From Jacaranda mimosifolia (taxonomy: Eukaryota > Streptophyta > Magnoliopsida > Lamiales > Bignoniaceae), in the NCBI GenBank assembly GCA_018894105.1, contig CM032127.1:32042260-32106259 (forward strand): a DNA stretch of 64,000 nucleotides. The letters run 5' to 3'. A model generated the notes under the pieces. The model searched no databases, had not been told where the DNA came from, and saw only the letters and a list, made by a program, of their open reading frames with translations. The first letter of the stretch is position 1; the number at the start of each line of letters is the position of its first letter. The translations under genes were made by a program, and so were the position numbers. This document shows positions 11,801 through 23,510 of this stretch, one piece after another.

Positions 11801-13262
11801 CTTAATTATTGGTCTAATTTAACTCCTTAAATTAGTTTATTAATTTAACACTTAAATTAATCAAGCCAAAATTTGACATTCAAATTGGCGCCTCAAAAAT
11901 CGGTCAACTTGGAGTAATTTTCTAACTCTTAGAAAATTGCTCCAATAACAAGGAGGTTAATTAGCTTTTGTGTGTGACCCAATAGGTTCTACCATTCATT
12001 GAACATGGACTCACAACTCCTTGTGACTTTGAATATCATATATATTCATTTTAGTTTAAAAAATTGACTCAGTTTAATTAATCTCATTAATTGAAGAGTA
12101 CTCAATCTCCATGGTCGATGTCCAACCTCAAGCCCATGGAGCCCAACTAATTGGCCAAAATGAATGCTTTTGGAGAACCATTATAGCTCTAAGTGTACCA
12201 TGCAAATACGGTCATTCCGTCTCCTATCTCCCAAAAGAGGCCTAGAACAAGATATTTGTCGGCTCCCTAGTAGCCTCAATACTATATCTATATTCCCAAT
12301 GTTTGATTCCCTTGTATGACCTCATCTTTGAAAAACTCCTTTTCTAGATTGTCACACCACCTTGCACAAGGATTTCTTGGAATCGATCATTATAGAATGC
12401 ATAGGAGATGTACTCCTCCTCCATAAAAGCGAGGAGTTAGATTCCATATTGGATCTCGCAAACCTCTATGCTAAGTAGCTCATACCCAAACTTCAACCTG
12501 AAAGACCCATTAAGTGGTTAAAGAAGAGTCAAAGCATAAGGACCAGACGCAAGATTACCATGGATCCTTAGGTCGGAGAACTAATAATATGCACTAGCGT
12601 AAGTTAAAGAATGCGCCACTATTGACTTGTCACTATAGCTATCTAGTGTATTCTTCGGTGGGTCTTCAATACTTTATTCTCTAACAGGCACCCACTAACA
12701 TACACCCATATCTCATGCAGTTGCTCATGGAATGGAGCAATATCCAACTCTTGGATTTATGCATCGTTAGTGCAAGTCTATTCGGTTCTTAGATACCTAT
12801 CTTGTAATATCCTATAACTTGAAAGATTTAAGATCACAATCGTGTGAGACTTATCAAGTCCTGTAGTCATGAGTGATCTAAGGGCTTTATCCAAATCATG
12901 TGAAGAGACAAAGTGCATAAGATAAAGATGGCCATATAAAGAATATCATTCAATTGAGATTATTTTATAAGGAAATAGATTTACAAGGCTAATCTTATTT
13001 GCTTGTTGGGCACTATTCCAATGTCTATGACTTCGGATATTTAGGATCACAATCGTGTAAGGCTTATTCCATGGTCAACACCTAGTGCGGGACCATGTCC
13101 CATAGTCTTTTGTGATCTAAAGACTTCAACTGAATGCCAGTGAAGAAATATAAGCATAAGATGAAAATGGTCATTTATAAGGAATATCATTCAATCAAGA
13201 TTGTATCACTAGTGAAATAGTTTACATGCCAATCTTATCGGCTGTGGGGTACTATTCCAACA
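8867..13262 (-). repeat. R2 5' LTR, split by solo LTR S1
   Basis: The LTR occupies 8867-10817 and 13024-13262, about 2.19 kb without the insert. It ends in CA at 8868-8867 (minus strand) next to the PBS and begins TGTTGGAATA at 13262. Its U5 end reads GCTTACACCATCTTTCA, the same type as R4 and S2. A donor-like AGAG|GTAATT lies at about 8989-8981, 119 nt from the LTR end. Confidence 0.9.
10818..13023 (-). mobile_element. S1: solo LTR with perfect 5-bp target duplication
   Basis: A complete LTR of 2,206 bases starts TGAAGGTTAG (plus strand) and ends ATTCCAATG, with the terminal CA mutated. TCTAT flanks it on both sides (10813-10817 and 13024-13028), and the R2 LTR reads continuously across the gap. 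There is no PBS, internal region or second LTR, so this is a solo LTR left by LTR-LTR recombination. Confidence 0.9.
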
Positions 13263-13682
13263 ATAACAACTTCTTTCTCAAGGATATTTGATACTATATG
13301 TGGTTCTTACATTTGTAATTCGTTATAAGGGATGGAAAGAAGAAGGAATCTCAATGAAGGGGATATGATAGACCTTCGAAATAGAGCAAAGGTTGCGGCT
13401 ATGGTCGAAGGCATAATCAAGTTAGACTTGAGAAATACTTGCACTGTACTTGATCTATGTTATTATGTACTATCTTTTATTACTAACATTATTTCTACTC
13501 CCATTTTAGATAATGAAGGATATGATTTTTCTATATCAAATGGGATGTTGAAAGCATTAAGGAATGGTTCTTTAATTACACAAGGTACATTAAATAATGG
13601 ATTGTACATACTTGATTCTCAACCTTCATTGATGCATATTCAATTAAGTAATAGAAAATTAGATAACTAAGATGATGCCATC
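13263..13682 (+). pseudogene. R3 protease remnant
   Basis: The protease active-site block starts at about 13288 and reads FDTICGSY against FDTACGSH in R4 and R7. 13332-13670 is open (112 aa) with MERRRNLNEGDMIDL, VEGIIKLDLRNTCTVLDL, ISTPILDNEGYDFSISNG and GTLNNGLYILDSQPSLMHIQL, the linker into the GAG-pre-integrase domain. A stop at about 13668 and one before 13332 break the frame. Confidence 0.8.
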
Positions 13683-14560
13683 TTGTGGCATACAAGACTT
13701 GGGCATATCTCTAAAAATAGGATGAGCAAGTTAAAAGCTCACAGAGCACTAAATCTTAGTGGCATTGAGGAACCTCCTACTTGTGAGTCTTGTTTAAAAC
13801 AAAAAATGACCAAGGCTCTTTTTGTAGGAAAAATAGAGCGAACCACAAATTCTTTACATTTGATCCATATGGATATTTGTGGCCTACTAAAATTTAGTGC
13901 GAGATGAGGCTATTCCTATTTCATCACCTTCACCAATGATCATACTTGATTTGGACATGTGTATTTTATGAAGTACAAATCTAAAGCCTTTGAAAAATTC
14001 AAAGAGTATAGGAATAAAGTAGAAATGCAAAATAGACTATGTATTAGTACCGAATTCTTTGGTTATCTAAAAGATAATGGGATTCTCTCTAAATAGAGTT
14101 GCCGAGAGGAGAAATCATACCTTGTTGGACATGGTATGTTCCATGATGAGCTATTTTGATGTATTTATATCCTTCTTGGGATACGCCTTAAATACAACGA
14201 TGAAGTTACTAAATGTATTACCTTCGAAGTTGGTGCCAAAGATACCATAGGAGATGTGGTTTGGCAAAGCACCTTCTTACACTTTTCTAAGAGTTTAGGG
14301 GTCTCTCGCTTATGTCAAACGACTAGTGGGAGAAAAGTTGGATAGTAGATCCATCTTGTGCAAGTTTGTAGGATACCTAAGAGAGTTTATGGGTTATTAG
14401 TTTTATGATCCCTTAGAACAAAAGGTGTTTATTTCGAGGAACGCCTACTTTTTGGAGAAGGAATTTCTATTAGATTGAAATGGTGTTATTGTTGAACTTG
14501 ATGAATTTCAACATGATCATCAAATCCCACAAGCATTAGAAATAAATAAACATCAAGTAC
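13683..14560 (+). pseudogene. R3 integrase remnant
   Basis: 13683-13907 (74 aa) begins LWHTRLGHISKNRMSKL (translated from the codon before the ATG) and includes CESC, so all HHCC zinc ligands are present. LIHMDICGL holds the first catalytic Asp. A stop follows at about 13905. Downstream the core is shortened: the segment around 14040-14100 goes from the KEYRNKVE-like helix almost directly to the VAERRNHTLLDMV block, with the second Asp region missing. 14270-14470 is the C-terminal part with stops. Confidence 0.8.
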
Positions 14561-15510
14561 GTTACACATAACCTATAAGAAGGTCGAACCGAGTCAAGAA
14601 GCAACCTAAAAGGTTCGGATTCTTTTATGAGATGAGCTAATCGGGAAACAATCCAACGACCTATGAGAAAGTTATGTTGGACATTGGCTTAATGCCATGA
14701 AATCTAAAATTGACTGTATGTACTCCAACAAAGTATGGACTTTAGTAGATCTACTAAAGGGAATAGTTTCCATTGGTTGCAAGTGGATCTATAAGCGAAA
14801 GCTAGGAGTCAACGGAGAGGTAATGACTTTTAAGGCAGGACTAGTGGCAAAAGGTTACACTCAAAGACCTAGTATTAATTTCGAGAAAACCTTTTCACCG
14901 GTCCAAATGCTTAAGTCCATTCGAATTTTACTTGTCATAGCCACATATTATGACTATAATATATGGCAAAAGGATGTGAAAACCACTTTCCTCAATGGAA
15001 ACATTGAAGAAGAAATCTATATGGAGCAACCATAAGGTTTTACATCCAAAAGGAGTGAGCAAAAGGTATGCAAACTCGAGAGATCTATTTATGAACTCAA
15101 GCAAGCATCCTAAATTTGGAACATATGCTTTGATAAGATAGTCAAATCATTTGGCTTTGTAAAAAATGTGTATGAACCATGTGTGTACAAGAAGGCTACT
15201 AGGAGTAGTATATAGTTTATTATACTTTATGTTGATGATATTTTTCTCATTGGGAATGACAGAGAAATGTTAGAGTATACTAAAACATGGTTATCTACTT
15301 AATTTTGCATGAAGGATTTAAGAGAAGCATCTTACATATTAGGAATACATATCTATAGAAATAGGTCGAGGAGGATGCTGGGGCTTTTCCAAACACCATA
15401 CATAGACATGATACTAAAGAGATTTAGTATAGAAGAATCCGAGAAAGGATTCCTCCCTTTAGGATACAGTCTTCATCTCTCAAAGTCTATGGCTCCTAAG
15501 ATGAAGGAAG
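14561..15510 (+). pseudogene. R3 reverse transcriptase remnant
   Basis: 14697-15035 (112 aa) is a clean RT N-terminal half with VWTLVDLLKGIVSIGCKWIYK, LVAKGYTQRP and DVKTTFLNGNIEEEIYMEQ. A stop replaces Gln right after it. The catalytic YVDD is intact at 15228-15239. 15309-15680 carries the connection block YILGIHIYRNRSRRMLGL and continues into RNase H. Several single-base stops separate the pieces, but few frameshifts, so this is one of the better-preserved RTs here. Confidence 0.85.
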
Positions 15511-16210
15511 AGAGACATCAGATGTCCCACATACCTTATGTGTCTTCTATTGGGAGCATAATGTATGTCGTTCAATGTACAAGATTAGATGTGGCACACA
15601 CTCTAAGTGTTGCGAGTTGTTTCCAATCCAACCTCAATAAAGTCACTGAAGGGCTATTAAAACAATCCTTAAGTACTTGAGTAGGACTAAGGACTTGGTT
15701 TTGGTATACGGCAATGGAGAATTAAAACTCAAAGGATTTTTAGATTCTAGTTTCCAATTCAATGTAGATGACCTAAAATCTACTTCGGGATTTATATTTT
15801 GCCTTAATAGCAGTGCGGTGAATTGGAAGAGTTCCAAACAAGACACCACGGTTGATTCAACCATCGAGGTGGAATATATTGCGGCTTCGATAGCTACAAA
15901 GGAAGGAGTTTGGATCAAAAACTTCATCTAAGAGTTAGATATAGTACCTAGCATTGCTGAGCCTGTAGTTGTCTTCTCTGGCAACAATGGTGTAGGTGCA
16001 CAAGCTAACAAGCTAAGATCTCATTAACGATCCAGCACATTTTTAGGTAATATCATTTGATCTGAGAGATTATTGATAGAGGCAACATTTAAGTGGAAAG
16101 AGTTACTTTGTAAGAGAGTATAGTAGATCGATTGACTAAACCCCTACCGCAAAAGGTCTTTGAAGGACCTCTTGAGAAGATAAGTCTTAAGACAATGGGG
16201 AATTGGCTCT
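15511..16210 (+). pseudogene. R3 RNase H remnant
   Basis: Begins MSHIPYVSSIGSIMYVVQC. A frameshift near 15650-15680 leads into 15677-15931 with YGNGELKLKGFLDSSFQFN, DDLKSTSGFIFCLN and the VEYIAAS motif. The final PLPQKVFEGPLEK block is present to about 16190. It precedes a degenerate purine tract (GGCAATTGGGG, 16212-16222). Confidence 0.8.
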
Positions 16211-16220
16211 AGGCAATTGG

Positions 16221-16653
16221 GGTTGGAATATTGCCCTGCAAGCCAAATAGATTTGCACATAAACTAATTCACTTGTGATACAATCTTGATTGAATGATAT
16301 TTATTTTATAGAGCCATCTTCATCTTATGCTTTTATTACTTCACTAGCATTTAGTTGAAGCCCTAGATCACACATGACTACGGGACTTGGTCATACACTG
16401 GGCAATGATCATGAAACAAGTCTTTTATGATCGGGGTCTTAAATCTTCTAAGTCATAGGATCTTATGAGACAGGACATCTAAGATCCAGATATACTTACA
16501 TTAAAGATGCATAAATTCAAGGGTTAGATATTACTTCATTTCATGAGCAATCCATATGAGATATGGGTGCATGTAAAAAGGTGATTGTTAGAGAACAAGT
16601 TTACTAAAAACCCACCCGGAGAATTCCACTAGATAGCCATAGTAGCAAGTTCT
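16221..16653 (+). repeat. R3 3' LTR, first 433 bases
   Basis: Starts GGTTGGAATATTGCCC (TG decayed to GG) and matches LTR starts elsewhere through the block CTAGATAGCCATAGTAGCAAG. It is cut at 16653 by the TG of R4's LTR. The rest would lie beyond R4, outside the window. Confidence 0.85.
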
Positions 16654-18908
16654 TGTTGGAATAATGCCCCGCAGCCAATAAGATTGGCATGTAAACTATT
16701 TCACTTATGGTACAATCTTGATTGAATGATATTCATTATAAATGGCCACCTTCATCTTATGCTTATATTACTTTACTGGCATTTGGTTGAAGCCTTTAAA
16801 TCACACAAAACTATGGGACTTGGTCAGTACACTCGATAATGATCATAGAATAAGTCTTACATGATCGTGATTTTAAATATCCCAAGTCATAGAATCTTAT
16901 GAGACAAGGTATTTAAGATTTAGAAAAACTTGAGCTGATGACACATAATCCAAAGGTTGGAGGTTGCTTCGTTCCATGAGCAAACTATATAAGATATGGA
17001 TACATGTTAGAGCGTGCTTGTTAGAGAACAAGGCACTGTAGGCTTTCCTAAAGAATCCACTACGTAGTCGTAGTAGCAAGTCAGTAGTAGCAAGTTCTCC
17101 TGCTTACGCTAGTGTATATAATTAGTTATTTAGCCTGAGGATGCATTGTAATATTACATTTAGGTCCTCATACTTTGACTCTTCCATGGCCACCTAGCGG
17201 GCCATTCAGGTTGACGTTGGTTATGAGTTACTTAGATATGGAGGTTTATGAGATCTAAAATGGGATCCAACTCCTTGTCGTTTGAAGGGTGAGTGCATCT
17301 CCTACATATTCTATAATGATCGATTCCAAGGAATCCTTGCGCAAGGCAGCATGAAAATTTAGAAAAAGAGTTTTCCAAAGATGAGTTCATAAATCGAAAT
17401 TGAACATTGAACATTGAGAATAGAAACATAGTATCAGGCTATTAGGGAGCTGACAAATATCTTGCCCTAAGCCTCTTTCATGGAGATAGAAGACGGAAGG
17501 ACTGTATTTGCATGGTACACGTAGAGCTAGAATGGTTCACCAAAACCATTAATTTGGTCAATTGTTGGGCTCCATAGGCTTCAGGTTGTACATCAACCAT
17601 GGAGATTGGGTACTCTTCAGCTAATAGAGATTAATTGAATTGAGTCAATGAGTTTAAAGGAGTTTAAACTAATATAAATATTTGATATTCTAACATCACA
17701 AGAGTTGTGAGCCCATGTTCAATGAACAGTAGAACCTAATGGGTCACACACAAAAGCCAGTTAGAAATTCTACTTGATGAAGGAAATTTTCTAAATGTTC
17801 GAAAAATTCCTCTTTGACCGAAAAGGAGAGGGAAATCAGTTGATGCAATTTTTAATCATTTTTGCTTGATCAATTTAATTATTGAATTGATCTAATTAAT
17901 TTAAGGAGTTAAATTAAGGCCAATTAAATTAAATGTTAATTTAATTTGCTGCCACATGATTTTCAATTAGTCAAGTTAACTTAAAGAGTTAACAATTACT
18001 AGCTTAAAGAGTTAAGTTAGTTGACTTAAAAGTTAAGTCATATTTTAATTAAATTAAAGTGTTTAATTTAATTAAAGTAAAGAGTTATTTTTGGAGGGAA
18101 AATTCAAATGAAGAGTTCATTTTGTATGGCATTAGAATTTATTTGAATGACACTTCATGAGATGAAATGAAGATTCTAAATGAAACTTACATTCAACTTG
18201 CTTGCAAGTTGGCAAGCAACTAGCACCCCCCCTCATGGAAGGTGTGATGCCACCTAAGCATCACACCATCCCTCCATCTATATATAGATATAGAGAAGGT
18301 CGGCCATAAGGCATGTGAATCCAAGTATTTGCATCTAATTGTTATATTCCTTTCTTTCCAAAATTATGTGATTCTCTCATGTGTTGAGGCTTTACATTTT
18401 TCTTCACTTCTTTCCTCTCTAGATTTTTTAGCCTTAATCATCCTCATTTCTCCTTTGATTTTCCAACTGATCTAGGAGAAATTGGACTGTCCATTGGTGT
18501 ATGGATCTTATCATTAGAGGCAATACATTTAGATTGCTAAGCTTTTGGAGATCCTCTATTTGGGCAGTAACTTTGGAGCATCCATTAGAGGTCTTGCCGA
18601 AACTATTTTGAGCTAAAATTTTTACTGGAGACACATCAAGGCATTGATGTTCTTTTGGTTCAAGGTTCACTCAATGCTGTGGTGATTAGGTTGGGCAAAC
18701 ATTGCTCAATCTTTGCTACGCCCAGATGAGACTACTTTCGAGAGATCTAGCTAATCTTTATCATTTTGATTGGAATTTTCTTTTGAGGTAATTTTTTTAC
18801 CTTAATCTAGTTTAATAGCATGAATCATATCCTTGTGGAGGTGTAAATCATGTTAGATATCAATTTTTAAGTGTTATTAATTGGATCCTTAGCTTACACC
18901 ATTTTTTA
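16654..18908 (+). repeat. R4 5' LTR
   Basis: Starts TGTTGGAATAATGCCCC and ends CTTACACCATTTTTTA, two bases before the PBS; the final CA is decayed. Length is 2,255 bases. It contains the palindrome and TATATATAG at 18241-18287 and the donor-like GAG|GTAATT at 18785-18793, about 120 nt from the LTR end. Confidence 0.92.
18241..18287 (+). promoter_or_regulatory. R4 LTR palindrome and TATA box
   Basis: GGTGTGATGC and its complement GCATCACACC face each other at 18241-18267. TATATATAG lies at 18279-18287. Same arrangement as in the R1 LTR, but with a longer unpaired centre. Confidence 0.55.
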
Positions 18909-18910
18909 GT

Positions 18911-18922
18911 TGGTATCAGAGC
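18911..18922 (+). other. R4 primer binding site
   Basis: TGGTATCAGAGC, complementary to the 3' end of initiator tRNA-Met, two bases after the LTR. Confidence 0.92.
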
Positions 18923-20882
18923 ATAATTCATGCTTTAATTTGGATTTCCTTTTATTGATTCATGTGATGGATTGATAGGTCTCCAAATACTTGATCCAAT
19001 TTATGGATTGGAGTGTTAGGATGAAGATTCTTGTGGCTCCTTTGTTGATGAATAGAATTATGCTATTATGTGTTTTAAGTGTTAATTTATATGTTAGTGC
19101 ATTTTGATTCTTGTTTAGCTAATGTCAAAGTTTGATTGAGCATTGGATGACATTATATGTTGATATAGCATGTTAAGTTTGGTCTTAAGTTGTTTTGGTC
19201 ATTTTTGGATCTAATCGGATTGGATTTAATTGGAGATTTTTGGGAAAATATGGTTTTCACTTAAACTTAATTTTTGAAGCATGTGTGAGCACTTGAAATT
19301 CCATTTTTAAAAGGTGTTTTATGTCTGGAATTTTGTCTACAACATGTGATTTAGTGTTTAAGAGGTGTCCTAAATTTTTTGGTGCACAAAAGTTGGACCA
19401 AAATCAACTTGACTCAATCCAAACCTCAAAACAGGGCAAGCTACCACGCTCCACTAGGCACCGGTTGGGCAACAGATGCACTTGGGGCATGCCTGCTGCA
19501 TAGCTGTGTGATCAGGCTAGGGCAGTAGAGCATAGTTTTGATTTTTATAGGTTTTTACTGTTATTTTGTGTTCCTTAGGTGACCAAAAATGTTTTATATC
19601 ACACGTAATAGATGCACAAGTGTTGTGAAAGTTCTCACATTTATGCTTGAAATTTTTGAATGCTTTTTAAATTTTTTTAATCTTCAATTGTTGCAAAAAC
19701 AAGATACATAAATGTCATGCTTGTTTTTGTTTGGCTAATTAATTGTTTATATAATAAGCATTTAATTATATGAATTGAATGTCAATTCTTGATTTATTTA
19801 TTGTTCATTTAATTATTGAATGGATGATGAATGAATAGGGATGATCATGAGATCTTATTAAATTGGGGTTTGCATGCCTCTTATTTCAATCTTGTAAATG
19901 TTATCAAAGTAGGATCACTATGAGTGAGGATTTCTTTCCCATGTAAATGATATAAAAAGTAAAGAAGACCATTGGAGGCATGGAGACCTAAGAAGACCAA
20001 TGAATGTATGGGGGTATACTCATGTAATATCTAGATTTAGTCATCCCATTTAAAATCAACTAGGTGGTACATCTATGGCTTTAAGTGCACTACTTGGTTA
20101 GGCTCATGGGCATCCCACCCTAGGAGAATGCTAGGCGTATTAACTTATTTATGCTTTCCATATCCTATTAATGTATGTGATGCATAATTAGGATATAGAA
20201 AACCTAAATAAGAAGATAAAAATGATGAGATCTTTGAAGCAAGAAAAACCCTTTAGTTAGAATGTCTAAGTGCTTCCAAAATATTAAGTCAAAATGGATA
20301 CAAATTAAAAGGTGTTTTAATTCATCCATGCTTTCTACCAATAGTATGTGACATAGCGATGCTACTATCTTTCGTGTGATGGCACTCAAGGCGAGGGTCG
20401 CACTTTAGGTAGAAAGCGGTGATCACATACTTAGCATATGATGCACTTTTGATTTGATGCTTCCTATGCTTGCACACATCACGTGGTATGATATGGAGCA
20501 GTCTCGAATCAAAGTTTGATTGGTAGGCATGACTTAACACCTAGTAATATAGAGTTCGTCTATCAAAGGGGTCCACATGAAGAGTAAGGCAAAAAAAGTA
20601 TCAAGGGTTGCATAGAGATGCAATTAGCGAACATTGCTTACCTTTTGATTGTTTGTGGATGGCACTCAAAGTGAGGGTCCACTTATAAGTCTTTGGGGCC
20701 TTGATTCTCACAAGGAAATATGATTTCCCGAATTGTTCTAAGGGTTAAAGGATTTGATAAAATAATGGGACAAAAACATGCTTGAAAGACTATGAACATG
20801 TTTTCAAATATCAATATTCAATGACATGATTATATTCTCTTTTATCGCTTTCCTGTAGATTTTTGAAATCTTCAAACTCAAA
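18923..20882 (+). other. R4 leader (about 1.96 kb)
   Basis: Untranslated stretch from PBS to gag ATG. It holds the GC-rich island at 19432-19530, about 520 nt after the PBS, in otherwise AT-rich sequence. Just before gag is a pyrimidine-rich run ending TTTCCTGTAG (AG at 20857-20858), 25 nt upstream of the ATG. Many short upstream ATGs are present, which would hinder scanning to gag. Confidence 0.8.
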
Positions 20883-21735
20883 ATGGCTAAAAATCCACTC
20901 TATATCATTTTGGAAACCAATGAACTAATCGGGGTCAAACTTCCATGATTGCTTGAAAAACCTCAAACTTATTCTTGTTCCAAAAAGAAGACTTATGTTC
21001 TTAATCAAAGTTCGCCGGACACCATTAGCAATGATACCACTGATAAGACACGTGAATTGTTCATGAAGTTTGTGGATGATGATCTATAAACAAGATGTCC
21101 AATGATGGCTTCTATGTTTAATGAGCTTCAAAAGTCTCAAGAGCACATGAGATGTGCTCACAAGATTTACTTAAACTTACAAGAGTTATATGGTGTTCAA
21201 ACTATACATGAAGCATTCTTATTATCTAGGGAGCTCTTCAGGACAAGAATGAATGGGGGCTCAAGTGTGCATGACTATGGCTTCAAGATGATCAGTCTGA
21301 TTGAGAAGCTTGGTCAACGAGGCGTTGTCATGGACAATGAGCTCTATTTGGATTTAATCCTTCAATCATTGCTTGGTTCATTTGACCAATTTATTATAAA
21401 CTTCTACTTTTTGATGCATGAAGTAATGATTAATGAGCTAGCCAATATGTTGGTGACCGTAGAAGTGATTTTGAAGAAAGACAAGCCTTTTATGCTTGCT
21501 TCCTTCTCTGAGTTTATGGGCCCTTGGGGTGCTAGAAATGGAGATAAAGGGAAGAATAATTCTTCCTCTAATGGGAAACAACCCATGAAGAGTTCGGGAG
21601 AAATCAAGAAAGAGAAAGACGCTAAAATCAATGCTACATGTTCCATTATGGTATAAAAAGACATTGGAAAAGAAATTGCAAGAAACTTCTTGCAACCCTT
21701 GAAAAGGGTATGTACTTCATTGAAGTGCACTTGAT
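20883..21735 (+). pseudogene. R4 gag remnant
   Basis: The start MAKNPLYIILETNEL at 20883 matches the other copies. A frameshift near 20930 and another near 20985 break the N-terminus. From 21102 to 21656 (184 aa) the frame is open: MMASMFNELQKSQEHM, LQELYGVQT, the KLGQRGVVMDNELYLDLILQSL block, then the basic Ser/Asn/Lys tail. A one-base deletion at the zinc knuckle (about 21640-21680) shifts the frame. In the other frame the knuckle is still recognisable, with its second Cys changed to Tyr and WKRNCKK following. Confidence 0.85.
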
Positions 21736-21946
21736 GAAAAATTCTTCATCATAGGTATTTGATACCGCATGTGGTTCTCACCTTTCTAATTTGTTACAAA
21801 GGTTAGAAAGAAGAAGGAGTCCCAATGAAGGGGATATGATCTTCTGCTTAGGAAATGGAGCAAAAGTTGCGGCCATGGTCCAAGGCGTAATCAAGTTAGA
21901 CTTGAGGAATTTCCATATTGTACTTGATCTTTGTTATTATACACCT
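21736..21946 (+). pseudogene. R4 protease remnant, first part
   Basis: Carries FDTACGSHLSN with the catalytic Asp, then ERRRSPNEGDMI and VQGVIKLDLRN, and stops at the insertion of S2. The last codons read VLDLCYYTP. It resumes at 50156. DTAC at this site is also read in R7, so Ala after Thr appears to be the family state and not decay. Confidence 0.85.
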
Positions 21947-23510
21947 TGAAAGAAAATGTGAGCCAAGGAACTAATTATAAAATATTTAGAAGCTGAAATC
22001 GAACTTGATCACAACTCCCCAAGGATTTAATTTATGCCACTAAGTGGATTTAGGTTAGAAAATTACCTTACAAGCAAAATCCAATTGAAAATGTGAAGAG
22101 ATGCTTGAGCAATTCATTACAATCTCCTCCTGGTGTAGCAGCTTGTGGACAACCTTTGCCCAACTAAATCAACTCAGAATCGACTGAAATTTGAATTGGA
22201 AATCACCAACACCTTGATGAAGCTACAGTAAATTTTTCAGCCAAATCATAACTCCGGAACGCACTCCAGTAACTTTGCCAGGTTTCTACCCAAACAGAGG
22301 ATCTCCAAAAGGCTAGCAATCCAATTATTTTGCCTCTAATGATAAGATCCACACACCAATGGGCAATCCAAATCTCTTTTATATTAGTTGGAGAACAAAG
22401 AAGAGATATGAGAGGATGAAGGATGATTTTGGAGGTAGGAGATGAAGAATATATGAAGCTTCAACACATGAGGCAACACATGAAAACTTGGAGGGAAAGA
22501 GAGAATCTAACAATTAGATCTAAAATGCTTGTGTAAATCATATGCTTGGCCCGTGGCCACCCTCTATATCTATATATAGATGAAGGGAATGTGTGATACT
22601 TAGGTGGCATCACACCACCCTCATGGTTGGCGCCACCAACTTGCTTGCCCATTTGCAAGCAAGTTGCATGTGAATTTAAGTTGCATTTGAATTTCATTTG
22701 GAAACTTCAATTCATCACATGAAATACCATCCAAATAAGTTCTCAATGAACTCTAAATGAACATTTCATTTGAATTTGTTCCCCAAAATTGATTCTTCAT
22801 TTTCATTAAATTAAACACTTTAATTTAGTTAACCAACCTTTGACTTAACTCTTTAAACTAGTTATTATTAACTTAACTCCTTAAGTTAACTTGGCCAATT
22901 GATAGTCATGTAGCACCAATTAAATTAACTCCTTAATTTAATTGGTCTAATTTAACTCCTTAAATTATTTAGATCAATTTAACACTTAAATTGATCATGT
23001 CAAAATGACCAAAAATTGTGTCAACCGTCTACCTCAAAAATTGGTCATGATGGAAATTCTAACCCTTAGAAAATTTCCTTCATCAAGTAGGATTTCCAAT
23101 TGGTTTTTGTAAGTGACCCATTAGCTTTTACCATTCATTGGACACGGCTCACAACTATTGTGATTTATTGAAAATCAAATACTCACATTAGTCTAAACTC
23201 TTTTAAACTAATGACTTAATTCAATTAATCTCATTAATTGAAGAACACTCAATATCCATGGTCAATGTCCAACCTCAAGCCCATGGAGCCTACTAATTGG
23301 CCGAAATGAATGGGTTGAAAAACCTTTCTAGCTCTATGCTTACCATGCAAATACAATCTCCATCGCCTATCTCCAAAAAAAGGCCTAGGGCAAGAATATT
23401 TGCCTGCTCTCTAATGGCTTCAATACTATCTCTCTATTCCCAATGTTTGATTCTCATTTATGACCTCATCTTTGAAAAACTCATTTTCCAAATAGTCTTA
23501 ATACCATAAG

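Larger units (their letters stand above)
5605..13262 (-). mobile_element. R2: collapsed minus-strand copia copy (gag only)
   Basis: Reading on the minus strand: 5' LTR (13262 down to 8867, split by solo LTR S1), PBS (8864-8852), leader, gag, then an abrupt join at about 6204 into the middle of a 3' LTR that is itself cut off at 5605. Protease, integrase, RT, RNase H and the purine tract are absent. The join lies inside both LTR and zinc-knuckle sequence and shares AAT, which suggests a deletion after insertion. The right end abuts R3 at the gag-protease boundary, so R2 was probably inserted in R3. Confidence 0.8.
13263..16653 (+). mobile_element. R3: copia element, 5' part lost
   Basis: Internal sequence starts at the gag-protease boundary (ATAACAACTTC, equivalent to the ATAACAAC before the protease of R7). 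It runs through protease, integrase, RT and RNase H into the first 433 bases of a 3' LTR. The LTR is then interrupted by R4. The missing gag and 5' LTR would lie left of R2 but are not present, so a deletion removed them. Confidence 0.85.

Noticed and set aside
21760..21790. DTAC in the protease taken as an inactivating change from DTG
   Set aside because: R4 and R7 both read DTACGSH and R9 reads DTAYGSH, so Ala after Thr seems to be this family's normal state.
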